Origin: Thiopontia sp964344435
Lineage (GTDB): Bacteria; Pseudomonadota; Gammaproteobacteria; GCF-002020875
Direction: 5' to 3'
Length of the DNA stretch: 36,133 bases
Assembly: GCA_964344435.1 (NCBI GenBank)
Contig: CAYFNH010000011.1
Location: 1 to 36,133 of the forward strand
The translations under genes and the position numbers were made by a program. A model generated the notes under the pieces. That model made no database searches. It was not told the DNA's origin and saw nothing but the letters and a program-made list of their open reading frames with translations. Shown here one piece after another: positions 8,155 through 15,592 of the stretch (positions are counted from its first letter, which is position 1; each line of letters opens with the position of its first letter).

Positions 8155-10308
8155 ATGGAAGCGCAAGAGAAAATAGATCGCCTGCTTCAAGGCCGTCTGC
8201 ACGACCCCTTTGGGCTGCTTGGGTGTCATCAGGAGGGTGACAAATGGTTGTTACGTGCCTGGGCACCCGGTGCGGAACAGGTGGTTGTCGATGGAGACAC
8301 CGTCATGGAGCGGGTTGCCGAGGCGGGGCTGTTTCAGGCTGTTCTGGCACAGCCCGTTTCACACCATCGCCTGCACTGCATCGCTGCGGACGGGAGCCGC
8401 TGGGAGGAGTGGAATCCCTATACCTTCCAGAGCACGATCTCTGACTATGATCTGCACCTCTTTGGTGAGGGAAACCATCAGCGTTGCTGGGAGTTTCTGG
8501 GGGCGCATCCTCAACAGATCGATGGGGTGGATGGGGTTCGTTTCTCGGTGTGGGCACCGGCCGCTGAACGGATCAGTGTGGTGGGGGAATTCAACCACTG
8601 GAACGGGCTGCGCCATCCGATGCGGGTACATGGCTCCAGTGGGGTATGGGAGCTCTTTATCCCGGGAGTGGTGGCAGGCAGCCACTACAAGTTCGAGATC
8701 CGCAACCGTGACAGCGGCCATACCCTGATCAAGGCAGACCCCTATGCCCGGGCGGCTGAGTTGAGGCCGGGCACGGCCTCTCGGGTGGCACCTCTCCCCG
8801 AGCACAGTTGGGAGGACAGTGCGTGGATGGAGAGCCGGGCGCAGCACAACTGGCAGCATGAGCCGGTATCGATCTATGAACTCCATATCGGCTCCTGGCA
8901 GCACAATGAGGCGGGAGCATTTCTCGATTATCGCGAGTTGGCGAGCCGGCTGATCCCTTATGTGGAGTCACTTGGCTTTACCCATGTTGAGTTGATGCCG
9001 CTGATGGAACACCCGCTGGATCAGTCCTGGGGGTATCAGGTGAGCGGTTACTATGCCCCCACCTCGCGTTATGGATCAGCAGATGATCTGCGCTATTTTG
9101 TCGATCAGTGTCACCAGCATGGCATTGGTGTGATCATGGACTGGGTTCCGGCTCACTTTCCGCATGATGCTTTTGCCCTGGCCCGCTTTGATGGTACCGC
9201 ACTCTATGAACATGAGGACCCCCGGCAGGGCTACCACCCCGACTGGGATACGCTGATCTTCAACTATGGTCGCAGCGAGGTGCGTAATTTTCTCTACTCC
9301 AATGCGGTCTACTGGATGGAGCAGTTTCATGTGGATGGCCTGCGGGTCGATGCGGTGGCCTCGATGCTCTATCTGGACTACTCGAGAAAAGAGGGGGAGT
9401 GGGTACCCAACGTTCATGGTGGCCGGGAGAATCTGGAGGCGATCGCCTTTCTGCGTCAACTCAACAAAACCATACATGAGCTCTTTCCCGGTGGCTGGGT
9501 GATTGCCGAGGAGTCCACCGCATGGCCCATGGTGTCACGCCCGGTCTATCTTGGTGGGCTCGGGTTTACCATGAAGTGGAATATGGGGTGGATGAATGAC
9601 AGCCTCTCCTATTTCGAGAATGATCCGGTCTACCGCCGTTACCATCAGGATCAGCTCACCTTTGGTCAACTCTATGCTTATAGTGAGAATTTTGTACTGC
9701 CGCTCTCTCATGACGAGGTCGTACACGGCAAGCGTTCCCTGCTGAACAAGATGCCCGGAGATGATTGGCAGCGTTTTGCCAATCTGCGCCTTCTCTTCTG
9801 CTGGCAGTTCCTTCACCCCGGAAAGCCGTTACTGTTCATGGGAAGTGAGTTTGGACAACCATCCGAGTGGGACAGTAACCGTACTCTGGAGTGGGAACAG
9901 TTGCAGTATCCACTCCATCAGGGGGTACAAAACCTGGTACGTGACCTTAACCGGCTCTATCGTAGTGAGGAGTCGCTCTACCACTTCGAGTTTGATCAGC
10001 GTGGTTTTGAGTGGATCGATTGTCATGACTTCGAGCAATCGGTGTTCGCCTTTATCCGTTGGGGCGAGAACGGTCCTGCGGTGGTACTTCTCAATCTGAC
10101 CCCGGTACCACGCCGTGACTACCGCATTGGCGTACCTCAGGGAGGGTGGTGGAAGGAGTGTTTCAATAGTGATGCAGAGCTGTACGGTGGCAGCGGATTG
10201 GGCAATCTCGGTGGTGTGGATTCCGAGACAACCCCCTGGATGGGGAGAGAGCACTCCCTCTCACTGCTGTTGCCACCACTGTCCGCTCTTGTGCTGGTTC
10301 CGGAGTAA
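8155..10308 (+). CDS. glgB: 1,4-alpha-glucan branching enzyme (GH13)
   Basis: Makes the alpha-1,6 branches of glycogen. The 717-residue length is that of two-module GlgB proteins. An N-terminal beta-sandwich covers about residues 1-105 (RLLQGRLHDPFGLLGCH) and a CBM48 domain about 110-210 (GVRFSVWAPAAERISVVGEFNHW). The GH13 barrel has region I DWVPAHFP, region II GLRVDAVASMLY with the nucleophile Asp399, region III VIAEEST with the acid/base Glu452, and region IV LSHDEVVHGK with Asp520. A GTG 3 bases upstream of the ATG could also serve as start; CGGGG lies just ahead. It is the first gene of glgB-glgA. An alpha-amylase-like C-terminal domain (ALVLVPE end) is present, so the gene is complete. 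Confidence 0.96.
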   Translation: MEAQEKIDRLLQGRLHDPFGLLGCHQEGDKWLLRAWAPGAEQVVVDGDTVMERVAEAGLFQAVLAQPVSHHRLHCIAADGSRWEEWNPYTFQSTISDYDLHLFGEGNHQRCWEFLGAHPQQIDGVDGVRFSVWAPAAERISVVGEFNHWNGLRHPMRVHGSSGVWELFIPGVVAGSHYKFEIRNRDSGHTLIKADPYARAAELRPGTASRVAPLPEHSWEDSAWMESRAQHNWQHEPVSIYELHIGSWQHNEAGAFLDYRELASRLIPYVESLGFTHVELMPLMEHPLDQSWGYQVSGYYAPTSRYGSADDLRYFVDQCHQHGIGVIMDWVPAHFPHDAFALARFDGTALYEHEDPRQGYHPDWDTLIFNYGRSEVRNFLYSNAVYWMEQFHVDGLRVDAVASMLYLDYSRKEGEWVPNVHGGRENLEAIAFLRQLNKTIHELFPGGWVIAEESTAWPMVSRPVYLGGLGFTMKWNMGWMNDSLSYFENDPVYRRYHQDQLTFGQLYAYSENFVLPLSHDEVVHGKRSLLNKMPGDDWQRFANLRLLFCWQFLHPGKPLLFMGSEFGQPSEWDSNRTLEWEQLQYPLHQGVQNLVRDLNRLYRSEESLYHFEFDQRGFEWIDCHDFEQSVFAFIRWGENGPAVVLLNLTPVPRRDYRIGVPQGGWWKECFNSDAELYGGSGLGNLGGVDSETTPWMGREHSLSLLLPPLSALVLVPE

Positions 10309-10313
10309 AACAG

Positions 10314-11783
10314 ATGAAGGTGCTCTATGCAGTCAGTGAGGTCTATCCCCTGATCAAAACCGGTGGGCTTGCCGATGTGGCAGGTGCCTTGCCCATTGCA
10401 CTGCAGCAGCAGGGGGTGGATATCCGGGTGATTCTGCCCGCCTATGGTGGGGTAGTGAACCAGCTGGAACATATTGTGGCCCATCCTGCGCTGAAGATTA
10501 ATGTGGGTGCGGAGTCATTCACGGTGCGTTTGCTGGAGGCCAGGTTGCCGGAGAGCGAGGTGACGCTCTGGCTGGTGGAAAACAGTCGGCTGTTTGAGCG
10601 CCATGGAGGCCCTTATGGGCCCCACGCCGGAGCGGATTGGGAAGACAATGCCTTGCGCTTTACCCTGTTCTCTCATGTGGTGGTCGCGGTGGCGCATGAC
10701 TGGTGTGATCTGCAGTGGCGTGCCGACCTGGTTCACTGTAATGACTGGCAGGGCGGGTTGATCCCCGGACTGCTGTCTCAACACCAGCCCAGGATTCCGA
10801 CCCTGATGACCATCCACAATATGGCCTATCAGGGGATGTATGAGAAAACGGTCTTTGATACGTTGGGGCTACCGGATTTGTTCTGGTCGATGCATGGCTA
10901 CGAGTTCCATGGGCGTTTCTCTTTTCTTAAAGGGGGATTGCTCTATGCCGACTGGATCAATGCCGTCAGTCCCACCTATGCCGAAGAGATCCAGACCCCT
11001 GCCTTTGGCCACGGGTTGGAGGCGGTGCTGCAGCACCGTCGGCAGCAGCTCAGCGGTATCGTCAACGGGATTGATGAGCAGGCCTGGAATCCACAGCGTG
11101 ATCCCTTGATTGAGTGTAACTATGATGTGCTCAATCTCGAACAGAAACAGGTAAATCGACTTTATCTGGGAGAGGCCTTTGACCTTTGGGGATGGGATCG
11201 TTCAGAGCCACTGTTCGGCTTTGTGGGGCGATTGGTGGAGCAGAAGGGGGTGGATCTGATTCTTCACGCCATCCCCGAGCTGCTCTCGCGTAGTCACGCC
11301 GCCTTTATTCTGTTGGGAACCGGTGACCCCGGGCTGGAGCAGTGGTTGCGGGAGCTAAAGGTGCAATTCCCCGGGCGAATCGGTATCTGGATTGGCTATG
11401 AAGAGGGGGTGGCGCACCAGATCGAGGCAGGCGTGGACTGCTTTCTGATGCCCTCCCGCTTCGAGCCATGTGGTCTCAATCAACTCTACAGCCTGCGTTA
11501 TGGAACCCCCCCCATCGCTCATGCTACCGGTGGATTGGTGGATACCATTATTCCAGCAAGTGAGGAAAATCTTCAGCACAATCGTGCCAATGGATTCCTC
11601 TTCACCGAGCCAACCACAGAGGGATTGGTGGGAGCGGTTGAGCAGGCACGACGCCTGTATCACCACAACCCGGAGCAGTTCAGGCAGTTACAGCTCAACG
11701 GTATGCAGCGGGACTCTGGCTGGAACCAGAGTGCAACAGAGTATCGGGCCTGTTATCAGCGATTGCTTGAGGGGGGAATGTAG
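10314..11783 (+). CDS. glgA: Glycogen synthase (ADP-glucose type, GT5)
   Basis: Transfers glucose from ADP-glucose to the non-reducing end of alpha-1,4-glucan. The 489-residue length is normal. The N-terminus carries the ADP-glucose binding motif KTGGLADV (Lys15). The C-terminal Rossmann domain has FVGRLVEQKG, the retaining-GT EX7E-type region MPSRFEPCGLNQLYSLRYG and then TGGLVDTI. The start is 5 bases after the glgB stop, with GGAG 9 bases upstream of the ATG inside the end of glgB. It converges on dksA. Its substrate comes from GlgC, encoded about 9 kb away in another operon. Confidence 0.96.
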   Translation: MKVLYAVSEVYPLIKTGGLADVAGALPIALQQQGVDIRVILPAYGGVVNQLEHIVAHPALKINVGAESFTVRLLEARLPESEVTLWLVENSRLFERHGGPYGPHAGADWEDNALRFTLFSHVVVAVAHDWCDLQWRADLVHCNDWQGGLIPGLLSQHQPRIPTLMTIHNMAYQGMYEKTVFDTLGLPDLFWSMHGYEFHGRFSFLKGGLLYADWINAVSPTYAEEIQTPAFGHGLEAVLQHRRQQLSGIVNGIDEQAWNPQRDPLIECNYDVLNLEQKQVNRLYLGEAFDLWGWDRSEPLFGFVGRLVEQKGVDLILHAIPELLSRSHAAFILLGTGDPGLEQWLRELKVQFPGRIGIWIGYEEGVAHQIEAGVDCFLMPSRFEPCGLNQLYSLRYGTPPIAHATGGLVDTIIPASEENLQHNRANGFLFTEPTTEGLVGAVEQARRLYHHNPEQFRQLQLNGMQRDSGWNQSATEYRACYQRLLEGGM

Positions 11784-11789
11784 TTACAC

Positions 11790-11822
11790 AAAAAAGGCGA
11801 ACCCCTCAAAGGAGCCCGCCTT
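11790..11822 (-). terminator. Rho-independent terminator of dksA
   Basis: Read on the minus strand, AAGGCG pairs with CGCCTT and an inner CTCC/GGGG stem tightens the hairpin. A run of six T follows. It begins 24 bases after the dksA stop codon. On the plus strand there is no T-run, so it would stop glgA transcripts less well. Confidence 0.75.
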
Positions 11823-11846
11823 GATCGTTACCGGTTAACGCCTGCT

Positions 11847-12278
11847 TCAGGAGGATTTTTCCTTGATCTCCTCAAGCTCCTTGCAGTCAATGCAGAGTGT
11901 CGCTGTCGGGCGTGCCTCCAGGCGACGAACCCCGATCTCTACACCGCAGGACTCGCAGAATCCGTACTCATCCCCATCTAGCTCATGCAGGGTTTTGTCA
12001 ATCTTGCGGATCAGCTTGCGCTCACGGTCACGGGTTCTCAGCTCCAGCGAAAACTCCTCTTCCAGAGTGGCTCGGTCGCTGGGGTCAGGCAGGTTGGCAG
12101 TCTCATCCTGCATGTGGTGCACGGTGCGATCCACTTCTGCCATCAACTGGTGCTTCCAGGCCAGAAGAATCTCCTCGAAGTGCTTCTTCTGCTGGTCATT
12201 CATGTACTCTTCGCCCTTTTTGGGCTTGTAGGGGGCAATGCCTCCAATCAGGGTGGATTGCTTTTTTGCTGGGGCCAT
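11847..12278 (-). CDS. dksA: RNA polymerase-binding transcription factor DksA
   Basis: This 143-residue protein binds the RNA polymerase secondary channel and, with ppGpp, resets transcription of rRNA and amino-acid genes. The coiled-coil tip motif is intact: DPSDRA with Asp65, Asp68 and Ala70, equivalent to E. coli Asp71, Asp74 and Ala76. The four-Cys zinc finger is complete (Cys108, Cys111, Cys129, Cys132, in CESCG and CIDC). The first ~25 residues are basic and variable, as in other DksA proteins. The start has GGAG about 10 bases upstream. It stands alone, with its own promoter and terminator. Sitting beside the glycogen genes it invites, but does not prove, a stringent-response link. Confidence 0.96.
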   Translation of the reverse strand: MAPAKKQSTLIGGIAPYKPKKGEEYMNDQQKKHFEEILLAWKHQLMAEVDRTVHHMQDETANLPDPSDRATLEEEFSLELRTRDRERKLIRKIDKTLHELDGDEYGFCESCGVEIGVRRLEARPTATLCIDCKELEEIKEKSS

Positions 12279-12317
12279 AGGGTTGTTTCTCCGGACGCCA
12301 TTTTTGGAAAGGGCGCA

Positions 12318-12346
12318 TTGATACCAGATTGTTCCGGTTCTGGCAA
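12318..12346 (-). promoter_or_regulatory. Sigma-70-type promoter of dksA
   Basis: On the minus strand TTGCCA (12341-12346) and TATCAA (12318-12323) are separated by exactly 17 bases. Transcription would start about 33 bases upstream of the dksA ATG. Both boxes match the consensus at 4 of 6 positions. Confidence 0.5.
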
Positions 12347-12361
12347 CATTACTGTGTACTA

Positions 12362-12390
12362 TTCAACCTAGTTCATTGCTCTGTTATTGT
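12362..12390 (+). promoter_or_regulatory. Weak candidate promoter for the HAD phosphatase operon
   Basis: TTCAAC (12362-12367) and TATTGT (12385-12390) are 17 bases apart and about 65 bases upstream of the ATG at 12457. The match to consensus is modest, so this is only the best candidate in the gap. Confidence 0.22.
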
Positions 12391-12456
12391 AGCGCCGAAA
12401 CGGAAGTGGTCGCTACCTGAAAAATGGGGCCGACCCGATCACCACAGGAGAGAGCA

Positions 12457-13209
12457 ATGAGAGCAATGATTTTTGATGTGGATGGCACCCTGGCAGATAC
12501 CGAAAGGGATGGTCATCGGGTAGCCTTCAACCTGGCTTTTGCAGAGGCGGGGCTGGACTGGGAGTGGAATGAGACGCTCTATGGAGAGTTGTTGGCGGTG
12601 ACCGGCGGCAAGGAGCGCATCCGCAACTTTATCGACACTCAGCACCCCACCGTTCCGGATGTGGAGGATCTGACGGAGTGGATTGCCGGACTGCATGCCG
12701 CCAAGACTCGCCACTTTGTAACCTTGATGGAGCAGGGGAAAATTCCGCTGCGCAGTGGGGTAAAGCGGTTGTTGACCGAAGCACATGAGACCGGTGTTCC
12801 ACTGGCCATTGCCACGACCACCACGCCGCAAAATGTCTCTGCGTTACTCAACAGTGCCCTGTTCGAGGGGGCGGAGTCGTGGTTCGAGGTGATTGGGGCC
12901 GGTGATATTGTACCGGCCAAGAAGCCGGCACCGGATATCTACACCTACGTAATGGAGCAGATGGGGCTGCAACCGGAGCAGTGTATCGCCTTTGAGGACT
13001 CCTCCAATGGTATTCGTTCCTCACGCGCGGCCGGCTTGAAGACCATTGTCACGGTAAATGGCTACACCGCAGAGGATGATTTTAGTGAGGCCGTACTGGT
13101 GCTTGACCAGATGGGGGAGGAGGATGACCCCTGTACGGTATTGCAGGGGGAAGATAGCGGAAAGAAATGTCTGGATCTGGCGTGGGTTCAGCAGCTCTGG
13201 AGTGCGTGA
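12457..13209 (+). CDS. cbbY: CbbY-like HAD-superfamily sugar phosphatase
   Basis: This 250-residue HAD subfamily IA hydrolase has all four motifs: DVDGTLADTE (nucleophile Asp7, acid/base Asp9), a Thr-rich motif II IATTTTPQN, the motif III Lys in VPAKKPAPDIY, and motif IV EDSSNGI. The overall pattern, including the long helical cap and the DSSNGIRSSRAAG end, is that of CbbY. Plant and bacterial CbbY hydrolyses xylulose-1,5-bisphosphate, a Rubisco inhibitor. That substrate is inferred from the family. The start at 12457 is favoured over one 33 bases upstream because AGGAG lies 7 bases ahead of it. It is the first gene of a three-gene operon with an aminotransferase 3 bases downstream. No Rubisco gene is in the window. 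Confidence 0.82.
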   Translation: MRAMIFDVDGTLADTERDGHRVAFNLAFAEAGLDWEWNETLYGELLAVTGGKERIRNFIDTQHPTVPDVEDLTEWIAGLHAAKTRHFVTLMEQGKIPLRSGVKRLLTEAHETGVPLAIATTTTPQNVSALLNSALFEGAESWFEVIGAGDIVPAKKPAPDIYTYVMEQMGLQPEQCIAFEDSSNGIRSSRAAGLKTIVTVNGYTAEDDFSEAVLVLDQMGEEDDPCTVLQGEDSGKKCLDLAWVQQLWSA

Positions 13210-13212
13210 ACT

Positions 13213-14367
13213 GTGCAGATTACCCAACGTGCAGCGGAGATCGAGCCCTTTCATGTGATGGATATTCTGGCGCGTGCCCGTGCGCTGGAGGCAGAGGGGC
13301 GTTCCATCATCCATATGGAGATTGGTGAGCCGGACTTTGATACCCCTCAGCCGGTTGTCGATGCCGGGGTGGCTGCACTGCAGAGTGGCCACCACCACTA
13401 CACCCCGGCACTGGGGTTACCCGAGCTGCGTGAGAAGATTGCACAGCACTATCGCCAGCAGGGGGAGGCGGTGGATGCGGGCCGTATCGCGGTCACCCCG
13501 GGCTCTTCGGGGGCGCTGCAGCTGTTGACCGCACTGCTGGTGAACCCGGGAGACGAGGTGTTGATGGCCGACCCTGGATACCCCTGCAATCGTCACTTTG
13601 TACGTCTGTTTGAGGGGCGGGTCTGTTCCATTCCGGTGGGGGTTGAAACCCGTTTTCAATTGACGGCAGAGCTGGTTGAACAGCACTGGCATGAACGTAG
13701 CAGGGTGGTGATGATCTCCTCTCCCTCCAACCCCACCGGAACGGTTATTGATGCAGAGGTGTTGCGACGGATCGCAGAGGTGGTGGAGGCGCGTGGCGGG
13801 GCACTGATTGTGGATGAGATTTACCATGGATTGATCTACGGTGAACGGGGCAGTTCTGCGGTCAACCTGCCGGGAACGGTCTTTGTGGCCAACAGCTTCT
13901 CCAAATACTATGGGATGACCGGCTGGCGCCTGGGGTGGCTGGTGGCTCCGGAGGCGGCCATGGCGGCACTGGATCGACTTTCACAAAATCTCTTTCTGGC
14001 AGCCCCTACACCGTCACAGTATGCGGCACTGAGTGCACTGGAGCCGCAAACCATCGAAATTCTGGAACAGCGTCGAGAATCATTCCGTCAACGTAGAGAC
14101 TATCTCTATGAGGCACTGACGGAGCTGGGCTTCAAAATCGACCACCTGCCGGAAGGGGCCTTCTATCTCTATGCCGACTGTTCGGCACTGCATCAGGACA
14201 GCAGCCAGTTTGCGATGGAACTGCTGGAGCAGGCAGGGGTGGCGGTTACCCCGGGCAAGGATTTCTCCAGTGGAAACGCCCGAAACTGGATCCGTTTTGC
14301 CTACACGGTCTCCATTGAACAGCTGCGTGATGGGGTGGAGCGGATCCGCCAGTTTTTACAGCGATGA
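13213..14367 (+). CDS. Class I/II PLP-dependent aminotransferase
   Basis: This 384-residue protein belongs to aminotransferase fold type I. Visible elements are GEPDFDTPQPV (substrate-side N-terminus), SSPSNPTGTV, the PLP-ring Asp/Tyr motif VDEIYHGLIY, the Schiff-base Lys231 in NSFSKYYGMTGWRLGW, and an Arg near the C-terminus (NWIRFAYT) that binds the substrate carboxylate. It resembles aspartate/aromatic or alanine aminotransferases of the AspC/AlaA-like group. The substrate cannot be read from sequence. The start is GTG, 3 bases after the upstream stop, with GGAG about 11 bases away inside the previous gene. The stop overlaps the next gene (ATGA), so all three are probably co-translated. 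Confidence 0.9.
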   Translation: MQITQRAAEIEPFHVMDILARARALEAEGRSIIHMEIGEPDFDTPQPVVDAGVAALQSGHHHYTPALGLPELREKIAQHYRQQGEAVDAGRIAVTPGSSGALQLLTALLVNPGDEVLMADPGYPCNRHFVRLFEGRVCSIPVGVETRFQLTAELVEQHWHERSRVVMISSPSNPTGTVIDAEVLRRIAEVVEARGGALIVDEIYHGLIYGERGSSAVNLPGTVFVANSFSKYYGMTGWRLGWLVAPEAAMAALDRLSQNLFLAAPTPSQYAALSALEPQTIEILEQRRESFRQRRDYLYEALTELGFKIDHLPEGAFYLYADCSALHQDSSQFAMELLEQAGVAVTPGKDFSSGNARNWIRFAYTVSIEQLRDGVERIRQFLQR

Positions 14368-14645
14368 ACCTGCAGCAGTTTCGTACCCTGCAGTTGCCCC
14401 CACAGCTGCAGCGTTTGGGAGAGTGGTGCGGTAGGGGCGTTGTCCTCGGCTGGTTCTGGTGGGTACTGATCGAGAAGGGGGCGCTGCAGTCTCTGCTCAA
14501 CGGCCCCGGTTTGATGGAGATTCTGTTGGGACTGCCATTGATCCTGATTGTTCCGGCGATCCTCTATACCATGGTGTTTCTATTGCTGCGGGTTTGGGTC
14601 TGGGTTCACTTGCCATCGGAGGGGGAGATTGAGCAGGGGCGCTAG
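14364..14645 (+). CDS. Small hypothetical membrane protein
   Basis: This 93-residue protein was not recognised. The start overlaps the aminotransferase stop as ATGA, which supports it as a real coupled gene. Two hydrophobic stretches, about residues 25-42 (rich in Trp and Leu) and 52-82, would cross the membrane. A short acidic tail (PSEGEIEQG) follows. Its TAG stop codon coincides with the first bases of the MITE-like element at 14643-14940. The original target would also have read TAG if the element inserted with a TA duplication, so the protein need not be truncated. No function is claimed. Confidence 0.6.
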   Translation: MNLQQFRTLQLPPQLQRLGEWCGRGVVLGWFWWVLIEKGALQSLLNGPGLMEILLGLPLILIVPAILYTMVFLLLRVWVWVHLPSEGEIEQGR

Positions 14646-14676
14646 TACTCCAACCACATTGTATTGACCGTCTCAG
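14643..14676 (+). repeat. Left terminal inverted repeat of the MITE-like element
   Basis: Thirty-four bases starting TAGTACTCCAACC and ending GACCGTCTCAG. They are the exact reverse complement of 14907-14940. Confidence 0.85.
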
Positions 14677-14906
14677 AATCTCCACCCGGAGTTCGAGACA
14701 AGGCGCAGCTATGCAGGTATAGCCACTCTATATCAAATAGCTGCATCCGCCCCGAACGGCCAAAGGCCGGTAACGCCGTATCGGGCCCCGGGCGGGTTTC
14801 CCTTCGGGCAAGCCTGAATAGGGCCATCTGCTTCGTTGTCCTCTCTTGAATTAACTACGGTTAGTCCTGCGTTCGTCCGCCTTGCAGCTCACCCTATTCA
14901 GACTTG

Positions 14907-14940
14907 CTGAGACGGTCAATACAATGTGGTTGGAGTACTA
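14907..14940 (-). repeat. Right terminal inverted repeat of the MITE-like element
   Basis: Thirty-four bases starting CTGAGACGGTC and ending GGTTGGAGTACTA. They are the exact reverse complement of the left arm, with no mismatch, which suggests a recently active or selected element. Confidence 0.85.
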
Positions 14941-14967
14941 GTACTCTGGCAACTTTGGATTGATGGA

Positions 14968-14996
14968 TTGAGTAGTGGTCCTTTTGTGACTACAAT
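14968..14996 (+). promoter_or_regulatory. Sigma-70-type promoter of dinJ-yafQ
   Basis: TTGAGT (14968-14973), a 17-base spacer and TACAAT (14991-14996) make a good promoter just outside the right end of the MITE-like element. Transcription would start near 15003, about 28 bases upstream of the GTG start. Confidence 0.6.
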
Positions 14997-15005
14997 GCTG
15001 TGTAA

Positions 15006-15020
15006 TTAACCTTGTTAAGG
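15006..15020. promoter_or_regulatory. Candidate operator of the dinJ-yafQ operon
   Basis: Two overlapping small inverted repeats, TTAAC-N3-GTTAA and CCTT-N3-AAGG, lie at the expected transcription start and run into the Shine-Dalgarno sequence. A RelB/DinJ-type ribbon-helix-helix repressor could bind here. This is inferred from position only. Confidence 0.3.
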
Positions 15021-15030
15021 AGTCATGGTC

Positions 15031-15297
15031 GTGAGCATTGCAGACACCTATGTTCGGGCACGAATTGATACTGTAACCAAGGAGCGGGCCAGCGAAGCAC
15101 TCAATGCAATGGGGTTGTCCGTTTCAGATGCAATCCGGATGTTGATGATGCGTATTGCTGATGAACATCGTCTTCCCTTCGATGTCAAAGTACCCAACGC
15201 CACAACCCGTGAGGCTATTGCCGAGCTTGAATCAGGCAAAGGCAAGCAGTTCAGTAGTATTGATGATCTGATGGGCGACCTGAATGCGGACGATTGA
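15031..15297 (+). CDS. dinJ: DinJ/RelB-family antitoxin
   Basis: This protein of about 88 residues has an N-terminal ribbon-helix-helix region (TYVRARIDTVTKERASEALNAMGLSVSDAIRMLMMR) that binds DNA as a dimer. A C-terminal tail (LPFDVKVPNATTREAIAELESG) would wrap the YafQ toxin. The start chosen is GTG at 15031, because AAGGAG ends 8 bases upstream. The ATG at 15025 has the same AAGGAG only 2 bases away, which is too close. The gene overlaps yafQ by 14 bases. It is expected to repress its own operon together with the toxin. Confidence 0.88.
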   Translation: MSIADTYVRARIDTVTKERASEALNAMGLSVSDAIRMLMMRIADEHRLPFDVKVPNATTREAIAELESGKGKQFSSIDDLMGDLNADD

Positions 15298-15568
15298 ACG
15301 AGCGTCTGTGTTCAAGAAGGACTTCAAGCGGGTCAAATCAACACCAAAACACGCAAAAGAGATTGAGCAGCTACTCAAGGATGCATTGATGCTTCTTCTC
15401 AATGATTTGCCTCTACCTGAGAAGAATAGAGACCACGACTTGACGGGTAACTGGGTGGACTATCGAGAGTGCCACCTAAAACCGGATCTGCTGTTGATAT
15501 ACAAGAAGGTGGATAGCGAAGTTCTACGTTTGGCCCGACTGGGGTCACATAGTGAGCTGTTCGGGTGA
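15284..15568 (+). CDS. yafQ: YafQ-family mRNA interferase toxin
   Basis: This 94-residue RelE/YafQ-fold endoribonuclease cleaves mRNA in the ribosomal A site; E. coli YafQ prefers AAA codons. The catalytic set is present: His51 (RDHDL), His64 (ECHL), Asp68 (KPDLLL) and His89 (GSHSELF), corresponding to E. coli YafQ His50, His63, Asp67 and His87. The toxin is therefore probably active. It overlaps the antitoxin gene by 14 bases, and its 3' end is 24 bases from the convergent HD-GYP gene, with no terminator visible between them. Confidence 0.88.
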   Translation: MRTIERASVFKKDFKRVKSTPKHAKEIEQLLKDALMLLLNDLPLPEKNRDHDLTGNWVDYRECHLKPDLLLIYKKVDSEVLRLARLGSHSELFG

Positions 15569-15592
15569 CAGAGCGTAAATTACGAGGTTTTC

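Larger units (their letters stand above)
14643..14940. mobile_element. MITE-like non-autonomous element, 0.3 kb
   Basis: A perfect 34-bp inverted repeat (14643-14676 and 14907-14940) bounds 230 bp with no credible reading frame. The simplest reading is an element from 14645 to 14938 beginning GTACTCCAACC and flanked by a TA target duplication, the pattern of IS630/Tc1-mariner-mobilised MITEs. The longer direct repeat TAGTACTC (14643-14650 and 14939-14946) overlaps the inverted repeat and leaves the exact end ambiguous. Inside, a second imperfect inverted repeat pairs 14809-14823 with 14892-14906 with one mismatch. A small CAGCTAT/ATAGCTG stem and a GC-rich stretch near 14780-14800 are also present. 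It lies between the stop codon of a membrane-protein gene and a toxin-antitoxin operon. Confidence 0.75.

Noticed and set aside
14642..14849. Short open frames inside the MITE-like element (both strands)
   Set aside because: They include the terminal repeats, lack ribosome binding sites and resemble no protein.
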